A stretch of DNA of 64,000 nt from Ciceribacter sp. L1K22 (GTDB lineage: Bacteria; Pseudomonadota; Alphaproteobacteria; Rhizobiales; Rhizobiaceae): contig NZ_JAGFPK010000001.1 of the NCBI RefSeq assembly GCF_017599385.1, forward strand, positions 2,586,030 to 2,650,029, given 5' to 3'. The position numbers were made by a program, and so were the translations under genes. Each line of letters opens with the position of its first letter. Positions within the stretch are counted from its first letter, which is position 1. This document shows positions 16,487-29,477 of the stretch, piece by piece. A model generated the notes under the pieces. The model was not told where the DNA came from, ran no database searches, and worked only from the letters and a program-made list of their open reading frames with translations.

Positions 16487-16748
16487 ACGTGTCAGTTGCC
16501 GTCCGGTCTCTGCGGCGACGCATCTGGCGTCGCCGTGGCATGCCTCATTCCGGTCGGCCCTCGGGGATGAAGGATCGCGTCCGCTCCCACCCGCCCAGGC
16601 GCCGGTCCCGCCTCGCCGGCACGTCTGCCGGTGTATCCAAAGCGGAACGGGAGAATTGTCTCACGACCTGGAAAAAGGGGGACGCGGAGCAAAGAATATT
16701 TTTCAAAAATTTTTCGGGGTCGAAGTCGAGGTCGCCAGTATCTCAACA
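16487..16748. other. Gene-poor stretch with a strong hairpin
   Basis: No convincing gene is seen; the frames here are shadows without start signals. A perfect 9-base stem CGGCGACGC (16513-16521) / GCGTCGCCG (16527-16535) has a 5-base loop. An AT-rich palindromic patch AAAAATTTTT lies near 16705. Both are unexplained. Confidence 0.4.
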
Positions 16749-16756
16749 AAAACAAA

Positions 16757-16788
16757 GCCCTGGACGATGCCAGGGCCATAATCTTTTT
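16757..16788. terminator. Bidirectional intrinsic terminator after the lipoprotein gene
   Basis: The stem GCCCTGG (16757-16763) / CCAGGGC (16770-16776) has a 6-base loop. On the plus strand an eight-T run begins at 16784; on the minus strand the hairpin is followed by TTTGTTTTTG. It ends the leftward Mla/MCE operon. Confidence 0.75.
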
Positions 16789-16807
16789 TTTCAAGCGGAA
16801 AGCGCCG

Positions 16808-17437
16808 TCAGATATTCGACAGCGTCCACGACACGATCTGCGCCGATACCTGGCCGAAAGCTCGGTCGAGCGCGGAGATATAGGCTGGGTTCTGTGTGCC
16901 CGATGCGGGGACGGTGGCGCGAAACACCTGCTGCGCCTTAACCGTGCCGTTCCGGTCGTTGAGCAGCTTGACGGAGATCTCGACGATCGCCCGGTCGGCA
17001 CCATTGGTATCGATCTCGAAGGCCCTGATGTCGGTGACCAGCTGGTAGTCGATCGCAAGTCCCTGCCCCGGCTTGCCGACGCCGCCGAGACGGCCGGTGT
17101 TCTCGAAGGTCTCGACGAGCTTGGCCTGGACCACCTTCGGCAGGCTGTCGCTCCATTGGGCACCGGAGAGATACTGAACCTCCGAACCCGAGAGACGGAC
17201 GACGACCTGTTCGCTGTCGAGCACCTTGAGCGCGGTCGGATCGGGGACCAGCAGCTGCCGCGAGCGCGCGGAGGACGAGGCCTCTATCGCGGCCGCCGAA
17301 AGATCGAAGGTGTCGTTCTTGGCACCCGTGCCGCAGCCGGACAGCGCTGCCAGGCAAACCGCGACAACGGCGGCGGTGACACCCCGGCGATACGCAAGAC
17401 GCTCCGATACACCCATGACTAGCCCGCCTTCCCGCAT
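16808..17437 (-). CDS. ABC-type transport auxiliary lipoprotein (PqiC/MlaC-position subunit)
   Basis: A 209-residue lipoprotein. The lipobox LAALSGC places the acylated Cys near residue 34, after a short hydrophobic signal. The remainder (VVRLSGSEVQYLSGAQWSDSLPKVVQAKLVETFENTG) matches the ABC-type transport auxiliary component family related to PqiC, found with MCE proteins. I choose ATG 17437 (GAGG six bases upstream) over a TTG at 17449 that overlaps the previous stop. It is last in the operon with an MCE protein, ATPase and permease, and probably acts in lipid transport across the periplasm. Confidence 0.83.
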   Translation of the reverse strand: MREGGLVMGVSERLAYRRGVTAAVVAVCLAALSGCGTGAKNDTFDLSAAAIEASSSARSRQLLVPDPTALKVLDSEQVVVRLSGSEVQYLSGAQWSDSLPKVVQAKLVETFENTGRLGGVGKPGQGLAIDYQLVTDIRAFEIDTNGADRAIVEISVKLLNDRNGTVKAQQVFRATVPASGTQNPAYISALDRAFGQVSAQIVSWTLSNI

Positions 17438-17445
17438 CTCTGTCC

Positions 17446-18816
17446 TCAACGCCTTGTCCGCCCGTCATACTGCTTGACGGTTTCCCCGCCGAAAAGCAAC
17501 CGCTGCGGATTTTCGTCGAAATTGCTCACAGCCGAATTCAGCGTGCGCACCGCATCGCGCGTCTCGCCGACCAGCGACTGGATGTCTCTCAGCCCCGTAC
17601 CGGAGAACCGCGCCAGGTTGGCGGCGATGGGGCCGATCTGGGCATTGAGGTTGTCGGCAACCGCCCGGATCGATTCGAGCGTCCGGCGCGCCTCGGCCGA
17701 GAGCGACTTGGTGTCGTCGGTACCGAGTAGTTCGTCGACCTTCCTGAGGATACTGTCGACACGGTCGGAGGAATTGTTGAGCTTGTTGGCAAGCTGCGTG
17801 AAGTCGGTGATCGCCTGGTCGATGTCCTGCTGGCGTCCGCTGACATTCTTGCCGACTTCCGCGAAGGAGGAGATCGCCTCCCGCGCTTCGCCGGTGGCGA
17901 CAGAGATGTCGTCGACCGCCTTGCCGATCTTCTGGCTGTCGACGGCGGCGATCAGCTGGTCGACCCGGTCGAGCGTCTCGTTGGCGCTGGCGCCGAACTG
18001 CTTGAAATTCGCGATCGTCGCCTCGAATTCGTCGATGACCGGACCCGCCTTCGCCGACACGTCGGCGGCATTGCGGCTCACCGTCTCCACATTCGACAGG
18101 ATCGTGTCGATCTTCTTCGCATCGACCGCCCGCACCAGATCCTCAACCGCCGTCAGCGTCGAATCGAGACGGCCGGAGAGACCTGTGACCGTATCGGACA
18201 GCGCGCTCACGCTGGTGAGGAACTTGTCGACACCATCGGCATTGTCGGCGAGCGCCTTGGAAAAGGTCTCGGCATTGCGAACGGTGTTCGTCAGCGGCGT
18301 ACGCGCATCGGCGATGAAACCCTGCAGATCGCCGATCGCGCTGTCGGCGCGCTGCAGGATCTTGTCAGCGGTCGCGAGCAGGTTCGTAACGCTCGACTGG
18401 TCGGCGACGAGCACGGCCGGCTCGTCCCGCTCGATCGAATCCCTGAGGATTTCCCGATCGCCCGGCTCCCCGCCGGAAAGTTCGATATAGGCAGCACCCG
18501 TCAGCCCCTGGATCTCAAGGACCGCCGTGCTCGACGCGGTGACCGGTGCATCGGCCCGGATTTCGGTCATGGCGATCGAATACTTCGGATCGGCCTTGTC
18601 GATGAACAGGCTGCGCACCGAACCGACCGCAATACCGTTGAAGCGCACGGGAGAGCCGACGCTCAGCCCGTTGGCGGAACCTGGAATGCGGATGATCAGC
18701 TGCGCCGTCGGGCCGCCGCGGCCGTATTCGGACATCCAGTAGATGAAGCCGAAGGCGGCGAAGATCACGACGACCGCGAAAAATCCGACGATTGCGTAGT
18801 TGGCTCTGGTTTCCAT
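17446..18816 (-). CDS. MCE-domain (MlaD-like) lipid transport protein
   Basis: A 456-residue protein with one N-terminal membrane helix (residues ~8-28) followed by an MCE domain at ~38-115, containing GSANGLSVGSPVRFNGIAVG. The rest is a long amphipathic helical region (repeats of TVSRN, DVSAK, LNNSSDRVDSI types) reaching into the periplasm. MlaD-type proteins form hexameric lipid-binding rings on the permease. It follows the ATPase gene by nine bases. The extended helical part is longer than in E. coli MlaD (about 180 residues) and resembles other alphaproteobacterial members. Confidence 0.88.
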   Translation of the reverse strand: METRANYAIVGFFAVVVIFAAFGFIYWMSEYGRGGPTAQLIIRIPGSANGLSVGSPVRFNGIAVGSVRSLFIDKADPKYSIAMTEIRADAPVTASSTAVLEIQGLTGAAYIELSGGEPGDREILRDSIERDEPAVLVADQSSVTNLLATADKILQRADSAIGDLQGFIADARTPLTNTVRNAETFSKALADNADGVDKFLTSVSALSDTVTGLSGRLDSTLTAVEDLVRAVDAKKIDTILSNVETVSRNAADVSAKAGPVIDEFEATIANFKQFGASANETLDRVDQLIAAVDSQKIGKAVDDISVATGEAREAISSFAEVGKNVSGRQQDIDQAITDFTQLANKLNNSSDRVDSILRKVDELLGTDDTKSLSAEARRTLESIRAVADNLNAQIGPIAANLARFSGTGLRDIQSLVGETRDAVRTLNSAVSNFDENPQRLLFGGETVKQYDGRTRR

Positions 18817-18825
18817 GTCGTTACG

Positions 18826-19656
18826 TCACTTCATCGGATTTTCGCCCGCCTCGGAGGCCGGCACAATGGATCGGGCCCGCTTGCCGCGGAAATAGGAGCG
18901 CACCCAGGGATCGTCGCAGGCGAGCATATCGTCTATCGTACCCTCGACCAAGACCCGCTTCTCGCCGAGTACCGCAATTCGGTCGCAGACGGAAAACAGG
19001 CTGTCGAGGTCGTGCGTCACCATATAGACCGTCAGCCCCAGCGTGTCGCAGAGCCTTGCGATCAGATCATCGAACTCGGCCGCGCCAATGGGGTCAAGAC
19101 CGGAGGTCGGCTCGTCGAGGAAGACCAGATCGGGATCGAGCGCCAGCGCGCGGGCAAGCGCGGCGCGCTTGATCATGCCGCCGGACAGCTCGGACGGATA
19201 CTTGTCCGCCGCATCCTCCTGCAAGCCGACCAGCTTGATCTTCAGATGCGCCAGTTCGTCCATCAGCCATTGCGGCAGGTCGAGATATTCGCGCATCGGC
19301 AGCTGGATGTTCTCCTTGACGGTCAGCGAGGAAAAGAGCGCCCCATGCTGGAACAGCACCCCTAAACGCATGTCGAGCCGTGCGCGTTCCTCCTGCGTCG
19401 CATTATCGTAATCCGTGCCGAGAATTTCGATCCGCCCCGCACGACGCGGCAGCAGGCGCAGGATCGTCCGCATGAGCACAGACTTGCCGGCGCCCGACGC
19501 GCCGACGAAACCGAGGATCTCGCCGCGATAGATGTCGAGGTCGAGATGATCCAGAACGATCTTGGGTCCGAAGCCCACGGTGACACCGTGCACCGACAGT
19601 ACGACCTCGCGTCCCGACTTGCCCTGCCTCTTCTCGTCCAAAGCGTCGCTCCTCAA
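18826..19656 (-). CDS. ABC transporter ATP-binding protein, MlaF type
   Basis: A 276-residue cytoplasmic ATPase. Walker A GASGAGKS lies near residue 52, the signature LSGGMIKRAALARAL near ~157 and Walker B LVFLDEPTSGLDP near ~177, followed by the switch His in MVTHDLDS. The lysine-containing signature LSGGMIKR and the placement beside an MCE gene mark the MlaF subfamily, which powers phospholipid transport. The ATG at 19656 overlaps the permease stop (ATGA). The first ~18 residues are a variable lead-in. Confidence 0.92.
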   Translation of the reverse strand: MRSDALDEKRQGKSGREVVLSVHGVTVGFGPKIVLDHLDLDIYRGEILGFVGASGAGKSVLMRTILRLLPRRAGRIEILGTDYDNATQEERARLDMRLGVLFQHGALFSSLTVKENIQLPMREYLDLPQWLMDELAHLKIKLVGLQEDAADKYPSELSGGMIKRAALARALALDPDLVFLDEPTSGLDPIGAAEFDDLIARLCDTLGLTVYMVTHDLDSLFSVCDRIAVLGEKRVLVEGTIDDMLACDDPWVRSYFRGKRARSIVPASEAGENPMK

Positions 19657-20834
19657 AAATCGATCGCCGAATAGAACATGGCGAACAGGGCATCCACGAG
19701 GATGACGACGAAAATGGACTTCACCACCGAAGCGGTAACGTGGTGGCCGAGCGACTCCGCACTGCCGCCGACCTTCATGCCCTCGACGGCGGCGACGACA
19801 CCGATGAGCAGCGCCATGAACGGCGCCTTGATCATGCCCGACGCGACGGTCGAATAGTCGATCGCATCGTGCAGGCGCGAGATGAACACCTCATAGGTGA
19901 CGCCGGAATAGACATTGGCAATTATCGCGGCGCCGACGAGCGCCGAGAAATTGGCGATCACCGCAAGCAGCGGCAAGGCGATGGTGAGCGCCACGAGGCG
20001 CGGAAAGACCAACACGCCGATCGGATTGAGGCCGATGACCTTGAGCGCATCGACCTCCTCGCGCATCTTCATCGAGCCGATTTCGGCCGTGATGGCGCTG
20101 CCGGAGCGGCCGGCGATCATGATCGCCGTCAAGAGCACGCCGATCTCACGCAGTTGGAGAATGCCGACGAGATCGACGACGAAGACTTCCGCCCCGAAAT
20201 AGCGAAGTTGGAAAGCGCCCTGCTGGGCGATGATCGCGCCGATCAGGAAGGACATCAGCGCGATGATCGGAACGGCGCGCACGCCCATGTGGTCGAGCTG
20301 GTTGACGACGGCCGCAGGCGAGACGCCGCCGCCACGGCCAAGTTTCATCTGCGCGCCGCGCACGGCAGAGCCGACGACGTAGAGCATCGCGACGACATCG
20401 TCGAAAAGGTCGTAGGCGCCCTTTCCGATCGGCGTGAAGATACGTTGAAAAAGGGCAGGCTTCGGGCCTTTGCCGGCCTCGGTCTCGACCCTCTCCGGCA
20501 GGGCCTCGACCAGGTCGGTCATGATCGCGGACGCGCCGACGAGACGAACCTCCGCCCCGGCCTTGCGCCGGGTCACCAGAAGCCGCTTGACGAGCCACGC
20601 GCCGGTCGTGTCCATGTCCGTGACGCCGCTGAGATCGATGTCGACCCGGCCTCCGCCTCCGGACGCGCCAAGTTCGTCCAGAGGCTGGAGCACACCGCCG
20701 ATGCTGGTATTGAGCCAGGCGCCCGACAGGCGCAGCTGCGCATCCGCTCCTCCGCCGGAACTGGCGAGCTCGATCCGTGCGCTGTCAGGATGAACGGGCT
20801 TCAAGCTGCTGCCATCTCCGCTTGCTCGATACAT
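19653..20834 (-). CDS. MlaE-type ABC permease with N-terminal STAS-like domain
   Basis: A 393-residue inner-membrane permease. Residues ~20-120 look like a STAS domain (GGRVDIDLSGVTDMDTTGAWLV), which in gamma-proteobacteria is a separate subunit (MlaB). The membrane part from ~150 carries the MlaE signature LREIGVLLTAIMIAGRSGSAITAEIGSMKMREEVDAL (given here as residues ~228-262) and five or six hydrophobic segments. I take ATG 20834 as the start; a GTG six codons upstream is possible. First gene of the operon. Confidence 0.9.
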   Translation of the reverse strand: MYRASGDGSSLKPVHPDSARIELASSGGGADAQLRLSGAWLNTSIGGVLQPLDELGASGGGGRVDIDLSGVTDMDTTGAWLVKRLLVTRRKAGAEVRLVGASAIMTDLVEALPERVETEAGKGPKPALFQRIFTPIGKGAYDLFDDVVAMLYVVGSAVRGAQMKLGRGGGVSPAAVVNQLDHMGVRAVPIIALMSFLIGAIIAQQGAFQLRYFGAEVFVVDLVGILQLREIGVLLTAIMIAGRSGSAITAEIGSMKMREEVDALKVIGLNPIGVLVFPRLVALTIALPLLAVIANFSALVGAAIIANVYSGVTYEVFISRLHDAIDYSTVASGMIKAPFMALLIGVVAAVEGMKVGGSAESLGHHVTASVVKSIFVVILVDALFAMFYSAIDF

Positions 20835-20970
20835 ACAGACGCCGCGAGTCACGCCAAACGGCTCGCGGACGCCGGACTATAGACAAGCCTTGGGCAAAAA
20901 GCACCCGTCCGCAACCGTTAAGCAGCAGGCGTCTCCATATCGCAACAGCAGACCGAAAGCCCTGCCGAAA

Positions 20971-21816
20971 TCACGCCGCCTGGACGTCTTCGGCCTTCGC
21001 CCCTTCCGGCAGCAAAACCGGTACGGCGGGCGCGGCGAGCAGCTTCACCTTCTTCGGCATGGCGATCATGTGACCCCAGGAAATCATCTCGAACCGGCCG
21101 TCGAAATGCTCGACAACGGCCGTGCAGCTTTCGACCCAGTCGCCCGTGTTGATGTAGTGGATACCGTCGATATCCTCCATCACGGCATGATGGATGTGGC
21201 CGCAAATCACGCCGTCGACCTCGTTGCGGCGGGCCTCCTCGGCCACGACCCGCTGGAACTCGCCGATGAAGTTGACGGCCTGCTTGACCTGCTGCTTGGC
21301 CCAGGCGGAGAATGACCAGTAGGGCATTCCGAGACGACGCCGCACGGCCGACAGCACGACGTTGATCGAAATCGCCGCGTCATAGGCCCAGTCGCCGAGA
21401 TAGGCGAGCAGGCGGGCATTGCGCACCACGACGTCGAACTCGTCGCCATGCAGGACGAGATACTTCTTGCCGTCGGCGGCTTCATGGATGATGCGCTCGG
21501 CCACTTCGATCCCGCCGAAATGCGTGCCGGGAAAATCGCGGAGAAACTCGTCGTGATTGCCCGGGATGTAAACGATATGCGTTCCCTTGCGCGCCTTGCG
21601 CAGCAGTTTCTGCACCACGTCGTTGCAGTCTTGCGGCCAGAACCAGCTGCGCTTCAGGCGCCAGCCGTCGACGATGTCGCCGACCAGCACGATCTTTTCC
21701 GCCTCGTGCTCGCGCAGGAAGTCGAGCAGGAAATCCGTCTTGGCCGCCTTCGAACCGAGGTGGACGTCGGAGATGAACAGCGTTCTGTACTTGCGGGGTT
21801 CAGAATGGGAAGTCAT
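20971..21816 (-). CDS. Metallophosphoesterase, UDP-2,3-diacylglucosamine diphosphatase-like (LpxH-like)
   Basis: A 281-residue calcineurin-type phosphoesterase. The metal-binding motifs appear in order: SDVHLGS (residue ~16), GDIVDGW (~46), GNHDEF (~85), HGDEFD (~120) and GHIHHAVM (~180). LpxH hydrolyses UDP-2,3-diacylglucosamine in lipid A synthesis, but alphaproteobacteria usually rely on LpxI, and LpxH-like paralogs of this length are common in Rhizobiales; the exact substrate is uncertain. I choose ATG 21816 because AGAGG lies eight bases upstream; two earlier ATGs have poorer sites. Confidence 0.8.
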   Translation of the reverse strand: MTSHSEPRKYRTLFISDVHLGSKAAKTDFLLDFLREHEAEKIVLVGDIVDGWRLKRSWFWPQDCNDVVQKLLRKARKGTHIVYIPGNHDEFLRDFPGTHFGGIEVAERIIHEAADGKKYLVLHGDEFDVVVRNARLLAYLGDWAYDAAISINVVLSAVRRRLGMPYWSFSAWAKQQVKQAVNFIGEFQRVVAEEARRNEVDGVICGHIHHAVMEDIDGIHYINTGDWVESCTAVVEHFDGRFEMISWGHMIAMPKKVKLLAAPAVPVLLPEGAKAEDVQAA

Positions 21817-21913
21817 GATCATGGCCTCTCGCCTCATCAGCGTTTGGCCTTCCAAGATCAGACTCTTGTATCAGGAAGATGACAGCGCTGGCGAAGCCGC
21901 GTGCGGATTCGGA

Positions 21914-22657
21914 TCAGCCGGCGCATCCCGTCGTGTAGTTGACCTGCATCTCGCCGCTGGAACGCTTGCTGAACATGGCCAGATAACCCTGCTTCCCGTT
22001 GACGCGCGTGACACACCACGGCCCTGTCCCGTTGGTATCGAAACAGGCCCAGATCGGCACGCAGCTGCCGGCCGGGATGCTGAAATGCACCGGCTGGTCG
22101 AAACCGATCTTCGCCCTGAAGTTCAGCCCTGTCAGAACGGTGACGTTAACGGGCTTGGTGTAGGCGGTGGAATTGCGTGGCAGAGACGTGGGAAGGCCGA
22201 GCTCGTAATCGGTGGCGCAACTGTCGCCGCTGCCGCGCTTGACGCAGGAAACACCGCGGACGAAGGCTTCCCGTGCCCCCACCGGCACCGAACCGCTTCC
22301 GGCCACCCGTGGCGCAGCACCCGCCGGCGCCGGTGTGGTGCGCTTGAAGCGGATCTCGGCACCGGACGACAGATATGTCACGAGGTCGCCGCCCGATGGT
22401 TTCAGCCGCGCCACCGACTTGTCGAGAACGGTTCTTAGATCGACCAGATCGCCTGACATCCGCCACTGGGTGACGAAGGCCCAGTCGCCCGAGCAGAAAT
22501 TCGTCTCGGCCTGGAGGTTGCCGAGGATGTCGCCGCCCTTGAGGTGCAGGGTGCAGCCCTTGTAGGTCCAGGTTCCGACGTAGAAATTGTTGGCCCCGGC
22601 CGTGCCCACGCCCCAGAGCATGAGACCGAAGGCAATCAGCAAGCATCTCAGTGCCAT
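21914..22657 (-). CDS. Secreted SH3-like protein of unknown function
   Basis: A 247-residue exported protein with GAGGTGAGG directly before ATG 22657. The signal peptide covers ~22 residues (MALRCLLIAFGL, cleavage near GTAGA). The mature part begins with a Cys-containing beta domain (FYVGTWTYKGCTLHL); the C-terminal ~95 residues (VTVLTGLNFRAKIGFDQPVHF, CVPIWACFDTNGTGPWCVTRVNGKQGYL) look like a bacterial SH3-type fold with disulfides. No catalytic motif is seen. It is divergent from the malic enzyme gene. Confidence 0.7.
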   Translation of the reverse strand: MALRCLLIAFGLMLWGVGTAGANNFYVGTWTYKGCTLHLKGGDILGNLQAETNFCSGDWAFVTQWRMSGDLVDLRTVLDKSVARLKPSGGDLVTYLSSGAEIRFKRTTPAPAGAAPRVAGSGSVPVGAREAFVRGVSCVKRGSGDSCATDYELGLPTSLPRNSTAYTKPVNVTVLTGLNFRAKIGFDQPVHFSIPAGSCVPIWACFDTNGTGPWCVTRVNGKQGYLAMFSKRSSGEMQVNYTTGCAG

Positions 22658-22867
22658 CCTCACCTCGGTTCGCCCTCCGGTGCTCAAGTCGTCTCTAACG
22701 GGTTGAGCGCATGGCCCTTCACCCGGCACCGCGGCACAGACTGTCATGATGGGGTAACCCTGTCACGTCACAAAATCGCCAGCAATTGGCGGCGGGTACT
22801 CCCAGCGTGCGCCATTTGGTGTATGCAGGAATCGATTGAACTTAAGACGACCGCACGCGGGGACAGC

Positions 22868-25180
<2,313 letters not shown>

Positions 25181-25199
25181 TCCACCGCTCCAGATAGTC

Positions 25200-25227
25200 G
25201 GCGCGACACCCCGAAGGATGTCGCGCC
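25200..25227. terminator. Hairpin after the malic enzyme gene without a U-tract
   Basis: A perfect 9-base stem GGCGCGACA (25200-25208) / TGTCGCGCC (25219-25227) with a 10-base loop lies 19 bases after the stop codon. No T-run follows, so it may be a processing or mRNA-stabilising hairpin rather than a classical terminator. Confidence 0.45.
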
Positions 25228-25351
25228 TCCGGCCTCGCCCCGCCGCCATTAAGCAAAACCGCCATAAGCGGTTGGCCTTGTGGCACCGCTTGGTTATGGT
25301 GAGGGCGGAACAGGCGGAAGCCGTCCCGCCCCGGCCCCACAGGATGAACGC

Positions 25352-26410
25352 GTGAAACAACGCCGCCCATTGCTGCAGTTGATTTCCCTGGCTTTGCTCC
25401 TTGCCACGCAGGCAGGCGGAGCCGAGGCCTCGCTCGTCTGCGACAGGCTGCGCATGAAGCTCGCCAACACGCCGGAGAGCGAGGCGACGACGGCCGAAAT
25501 CCGCAGTTATTCCAGCGCAATAGCCAGACAGAACCTGGAGATCCGCAAGACGATCCAGGACCGGAAACGCCTCGGCTGCACGAGCGGGAGCATCACCGTG
25601 GTCAGCGAGCCGTCAGGCTGCGACGTTCTGAATGACGCGCTCGACCGGATGGAGAACAACAAGCGCATCCTGACCTCGAAGCGCGAAGGCCTAGAGCGCA
25701 GCGTCGGCCAGCAGGCGGCGCGCAACCGCGTTCTCGCGGCCATGCGCACCAATGGCTGCGGAGACGGTCCGGCCGCCGACCTGGCCTCGGCGGTTATCGA
25801 AGACGACGCGATGATCGGCGAACTGCGTATCCCGAACGAGGGGCTGGACACCGATGGCGGCTGGACGCTGAGCCCGTCGGACCGGGTAGGCACGCTCCGG
25901 ACGCTCTGTGTGCGGACTTGCGACGGCGCCTTTTTCCCGATCTCGTCGAATGCCACGCCGCTGAGCTTCCGGCGGGACGCGGCGATGTGCCAGCAGATGT
26001 GCCCCGGCACAGAGACCGAGCTCTACTACCACTCGATCATGAAACAGGAATCGGCTGAGATGGTGTCGGCCACGACCGGCCGGCCCTATCGCGAAATGCC
26101 CGGCGCCTTCGCCTATCTGGGCCGCGCCTCCTCCAAGGACCCCTCCTGCAGCTGCAACCTGTCGGCCTACTACGACCGCGCCAGGCAGTCGCAGCCGTCG
26201 TTTGGCCGGGAAGAGCAGCCCTATTCGTCGATCAAGCAGATAAGAACCCGCCCCGCCAAGCCGGATGAACCGATCGAGGCGCGCGAACGCCCCTACGATC
26301 CGGCCAGGGACAAGGTACGTCAGGTCGGCCCGACCTTCCTGCCGACGGAAACAAGCAGCATCGACCTGAAGAACCCGGCGCTCGACGGCCCGCAACCGCT
26401 GCAGCAGTGA
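25352..26410 (+). CDS. Secreted DUF2865-domain protein
   Basis: A 352-residue protein starting at GTG 25352 with AGGA eight bases upstream; this start gives a signal peptide (LLQLISLALLLAT, cleavage near AEA). A central helical part with paired Cys is followed by the DUF2865 block: LRTLCVRTCDGAFFPIS, then CQQMCPGTETELYYH, then CSCNLSAYY. The six cysteines suggest disulfides in the periplasm. The family is restricted to Rhizobiales and relatives and has no known function. The C-terminal ~80 residues are polar and Pro/Arg-rich. Confidence 0.82.
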   Translation: MKQRRPLLQLISLALLLATQAGGAEASLVCDRLRMKLANTPESEATTAEIRSYSSAIARQNLEIRKTIQDRKRLGCTSGSITVVSEPSGCDVLNDALDRMENNKRILTSKREGLERSVGQQAARNRVLAAMRTNGCGDGPAADLASAVIEDDAMIGELRIPNEGLDTDGGWTLSPSDRVGTLRTLCVRTCDGAFFPISSNATPLSFRRDAAMCQQMCPGTETELYYHSIMKQESAEMVSATTGRPYREMPGAFAYLGRASSKDPSCSCNLSAYYDRARQSQPSFGREEQPYSSIKQIRTRPAKPDEPIEARERPYDPARDKVRQVGPTFLPTETSSIDLKNPALDGPQPLQQ

Positions 26411-26432
26411 CGCTTGGCCGCCCAAATGCAAA

Positions 26433-26453
26433 GAGCCGCCCGATCGGCGGCTC
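26433..26453 (-). terminator. Hairpin downstream of the chemoreceptor gene
   Basis: GAGCCGCC (26433-26440) pairs with GGCGGCTC (26446-26453). On the minus strand it is followed by TTTGCATTT, a weak U-tract, 17 bases after the chemoreceptor stop. It could also serve the convergent DUF2865 gene. Confidence 0.55.
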
Positions 26454-26469
26454 CTGCGGTATCGGTGTG

Positions 26470-28338
26470 TCACGCGGCGCGTGACAAGCGGGGCTGCCGC
26501 TCCTGTGAAAGCCGGAACTGGCCGATCTGGCCGCTCATGTCCTCGGCTTCGCCCGCGAGTTTGTGTGCGGACGCGGTCATTTCCTCGACCATGGCGGCGT
26601 TCTGCTGCGTGACCTGATCCATCTGCGAAATCGCCGAATTGATCTCGCTGAGGCCCATGGCCTGCTCGCGAGCACCCGTCACGATGTGGCGGATGTCATC
26701 GTTGATCTGGAGCACCTGCTGCTGGATCAGCGACAGGATTTCGCCGGACTGGTTGACCAGCGACACGCCATTGCTGACGGCACCGTTCGACTGACTGATC
26801 AGCGCGGCGATCTCCTTGGCGGCGGTCGCGGAGCGTTGCGCCAGTTCGCGGACTTCCTGGGCGACCACGGCGAAGCCCTTGCCGGCATCGCCAGCACGCG
26901 CGGCCTCGACGCCGGCGTTGAGCGCGAGCAGGTTGGTCTGGAAGGCGATCTCGTCGATGACGCCGATGATCTGGCCGATCTGCGAGGAACTCCGCTCGAT
27001 ATCGCCCATGGCCTTGATCGCGTTGCGCACGATACCGTCCGACTGGTCGGCCCGCTTGCTCGCCTCGGCGACCTTCTGGCCCGCCTCGTCGGCGATACGG
27101 GAGGCGTTCTTCACCGTGTCGGTGATTTGTCCGAGAGCCGCTGCGGTCTCTTCGAGCGCTGCCGCCTGCTGCTCGGTCCGCCGCGCCAGGCCGTCTGAGG
27201 CGGAACGCATCTCGGCCGAGTCGCCACGGATTTCGTCGGAGATGTTCGAGATATCGGTCATCGCCCGCTGAAGCTTCTCCGCCGACTGGTTGAAGTTGAG
27301 GCGAAGCCGGTCGTATTCGCCGTCGAAGGTGGTGTGGATACGGGCCGTCAGGTCACCCCCGGCAAGACGGTCGAGCGCGTCGGCCAGAACGTCGACCGTC
27401 GACTTAGACCGATTGAATTCGGCGGTCCGCCGCGCCTCTTCCGACGAGCGCATGTCATCCATTTCCAGCCTGCGACGCTTGTCTTCCTCGTCCGCATGCT
27501 GCTTGGCGAGAAGGTTCTCTCGGAACTTGACGAAGGCGCGGGCCAGATCTCCGATCTCGTCGCGGCGATCGGCGCCGTCGAGCGAGACCGACAGGTTTCC
27601 TTCGGCAAGGCCGTTCATGGCGCCGGTCGCCCGCGTCAACGGCCGCATCAGGCGCCGCGACACGAAAAACGCCAGCGCGATGCCGCACAGCACGGTGAAA
27701 GCGCCAAGCAGCTCCATAACCAGCAGCATCCGGGCGCCGTTCGCCTGCACGCTGACCAGCGCCGCCCCGGCCTCGGCGTCGCTTTTCGCGACGATGCCGG
27801 AGACGATCGACGTCATCGATTCCACTTCGGCCTGCAGCGCGTCGGACACGGCGTCGAAATTGCCCATGAGGACATTGCCCTTCTCCGGCCCACCCGCGAT
27901 ATAGGCGTTGGCCATCTCGATGCCGCCGGCGTGGAACTCATCGTACCGCGCGACGAGCTGACCAATGGCGGAGGCCAGTTCGGGTGAATTGAGTTTCGAC
28001 GCGAGCTGCGTAATGCCACCCGCATATTCGTTTAGATGCCGCGCCTCTTCCTCGGCGAGCGCGAAACCGTCATCGAGACCGTCTCTGCCCTGTGTAGCCG
28101 AAATATCGGTCAGCGATTCCTGCGTGCTGACAACGGAGAGCTCGACATTCTTCTGGAGCGTCACCAGCTCGCGGATGAGCAGCGCTTCGTTCTGTGTGCG
28201 CTCATGCAGGTCAATCACATCAGCGAGCTGCCGCTGACCAACAATATCCGAGATGACAAGCGATCCGGCGCTCAGGGCAACGAGGCCCGCCACGGCAAGG
28301 GGCACCGCCCGGCCAAGTCTAACATTTCCAAAAGACAT
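26470..28338 (-). CDS. Methyl-accepting chemotaxis protein
   Basis: A 622-residue chemoreceptor. TM1 lies at ~9-32, a ~160-residue periplasmic sensor domain is mainly helical, and TM2 at ~195-217 leads to two HAMP units ([20 protein letters not shown], then [17 protein letters not shown]). The signalling hairpin has the conserved tip [18 protein letters not shown] and the EVRELAQRS helix. There is no C-terminal CheR/CheB-tethering pentapeptide; the protein ends in LSRAA. The start at ATG 28338 has GGAG five bases upstream. The ligand is unknown. Confidence 0.93.
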   Translation of the reverse strand: MSFGNVRLGRAVPLAVAGLVALSAGSLVISDIVGQRQLADVIDLHERTQNEALLIRELVTLQKNVELSVVSTQESLTDISATQGRDGLDDGFALAEEEARHLNEYAGGITQLASKLNSPELASAIGQLVARYDEFHAGGIEMANAYIAGGPEKGNVLMGNFDAVSDALQAEVESMTSIVSGIVAKSDAEAGAALVSVQANGARMLLVMELLGAFTVLCGIALAFFVSRRLMRPLTRATGAMNGLAEGNLSVSLDGADRRDEIGDLARAFVKFRENLLAKQHADEEDKRRRLEMDDMRSSEEARRTAEFNRSKSTVDVLADALDRLAGGDLTARIHTTFDGEYDRLRLNFNQSAEKLQRAMTDISNISDEIRGDSAEMRSASDGLARRTEQQAAALEETAAALGQITDTVKNASRIADEAGQKVAEASKRADQSDGIVRNAIKAMGDIERSSSQIGQIIGVIDEIAFQTNLLALNAGVEAARAGDAGKGFAVVAQEVRELAQRSATAAKEIAALISQSNGAVSNGVSLVNQSGEILSLIQQQVLQINDDIRHIVTGAREQAMGLSEINSAISQMDQVTQQNAAMVEEMTASAHKLAGEAEDMSGQIGQFRLSQERQPRLSRAA

Positions 28339-28507
28339 GATTTCTCCGCTCAAACACTCTCGTGCGCAGCAACCGCCCCTAGGGGGATCAAAGATCCCGC
28401 ATAGGCAGCTCGTTGCCGTTACGTGATGCTGAAATTAGTAATCGTCCTTTAAAATAACATTAAACATATGATGCAGCTTTTAAGCGACCGATCGAATTCA
28501 GACACCT

Positions 28508-29428
<921 letters not shown>

Positions 29429-29477
29429 CTAGCGCGCCCGGAGGGCAAGGCAAAGCCCTGCCTGCGACGCCCGGATG

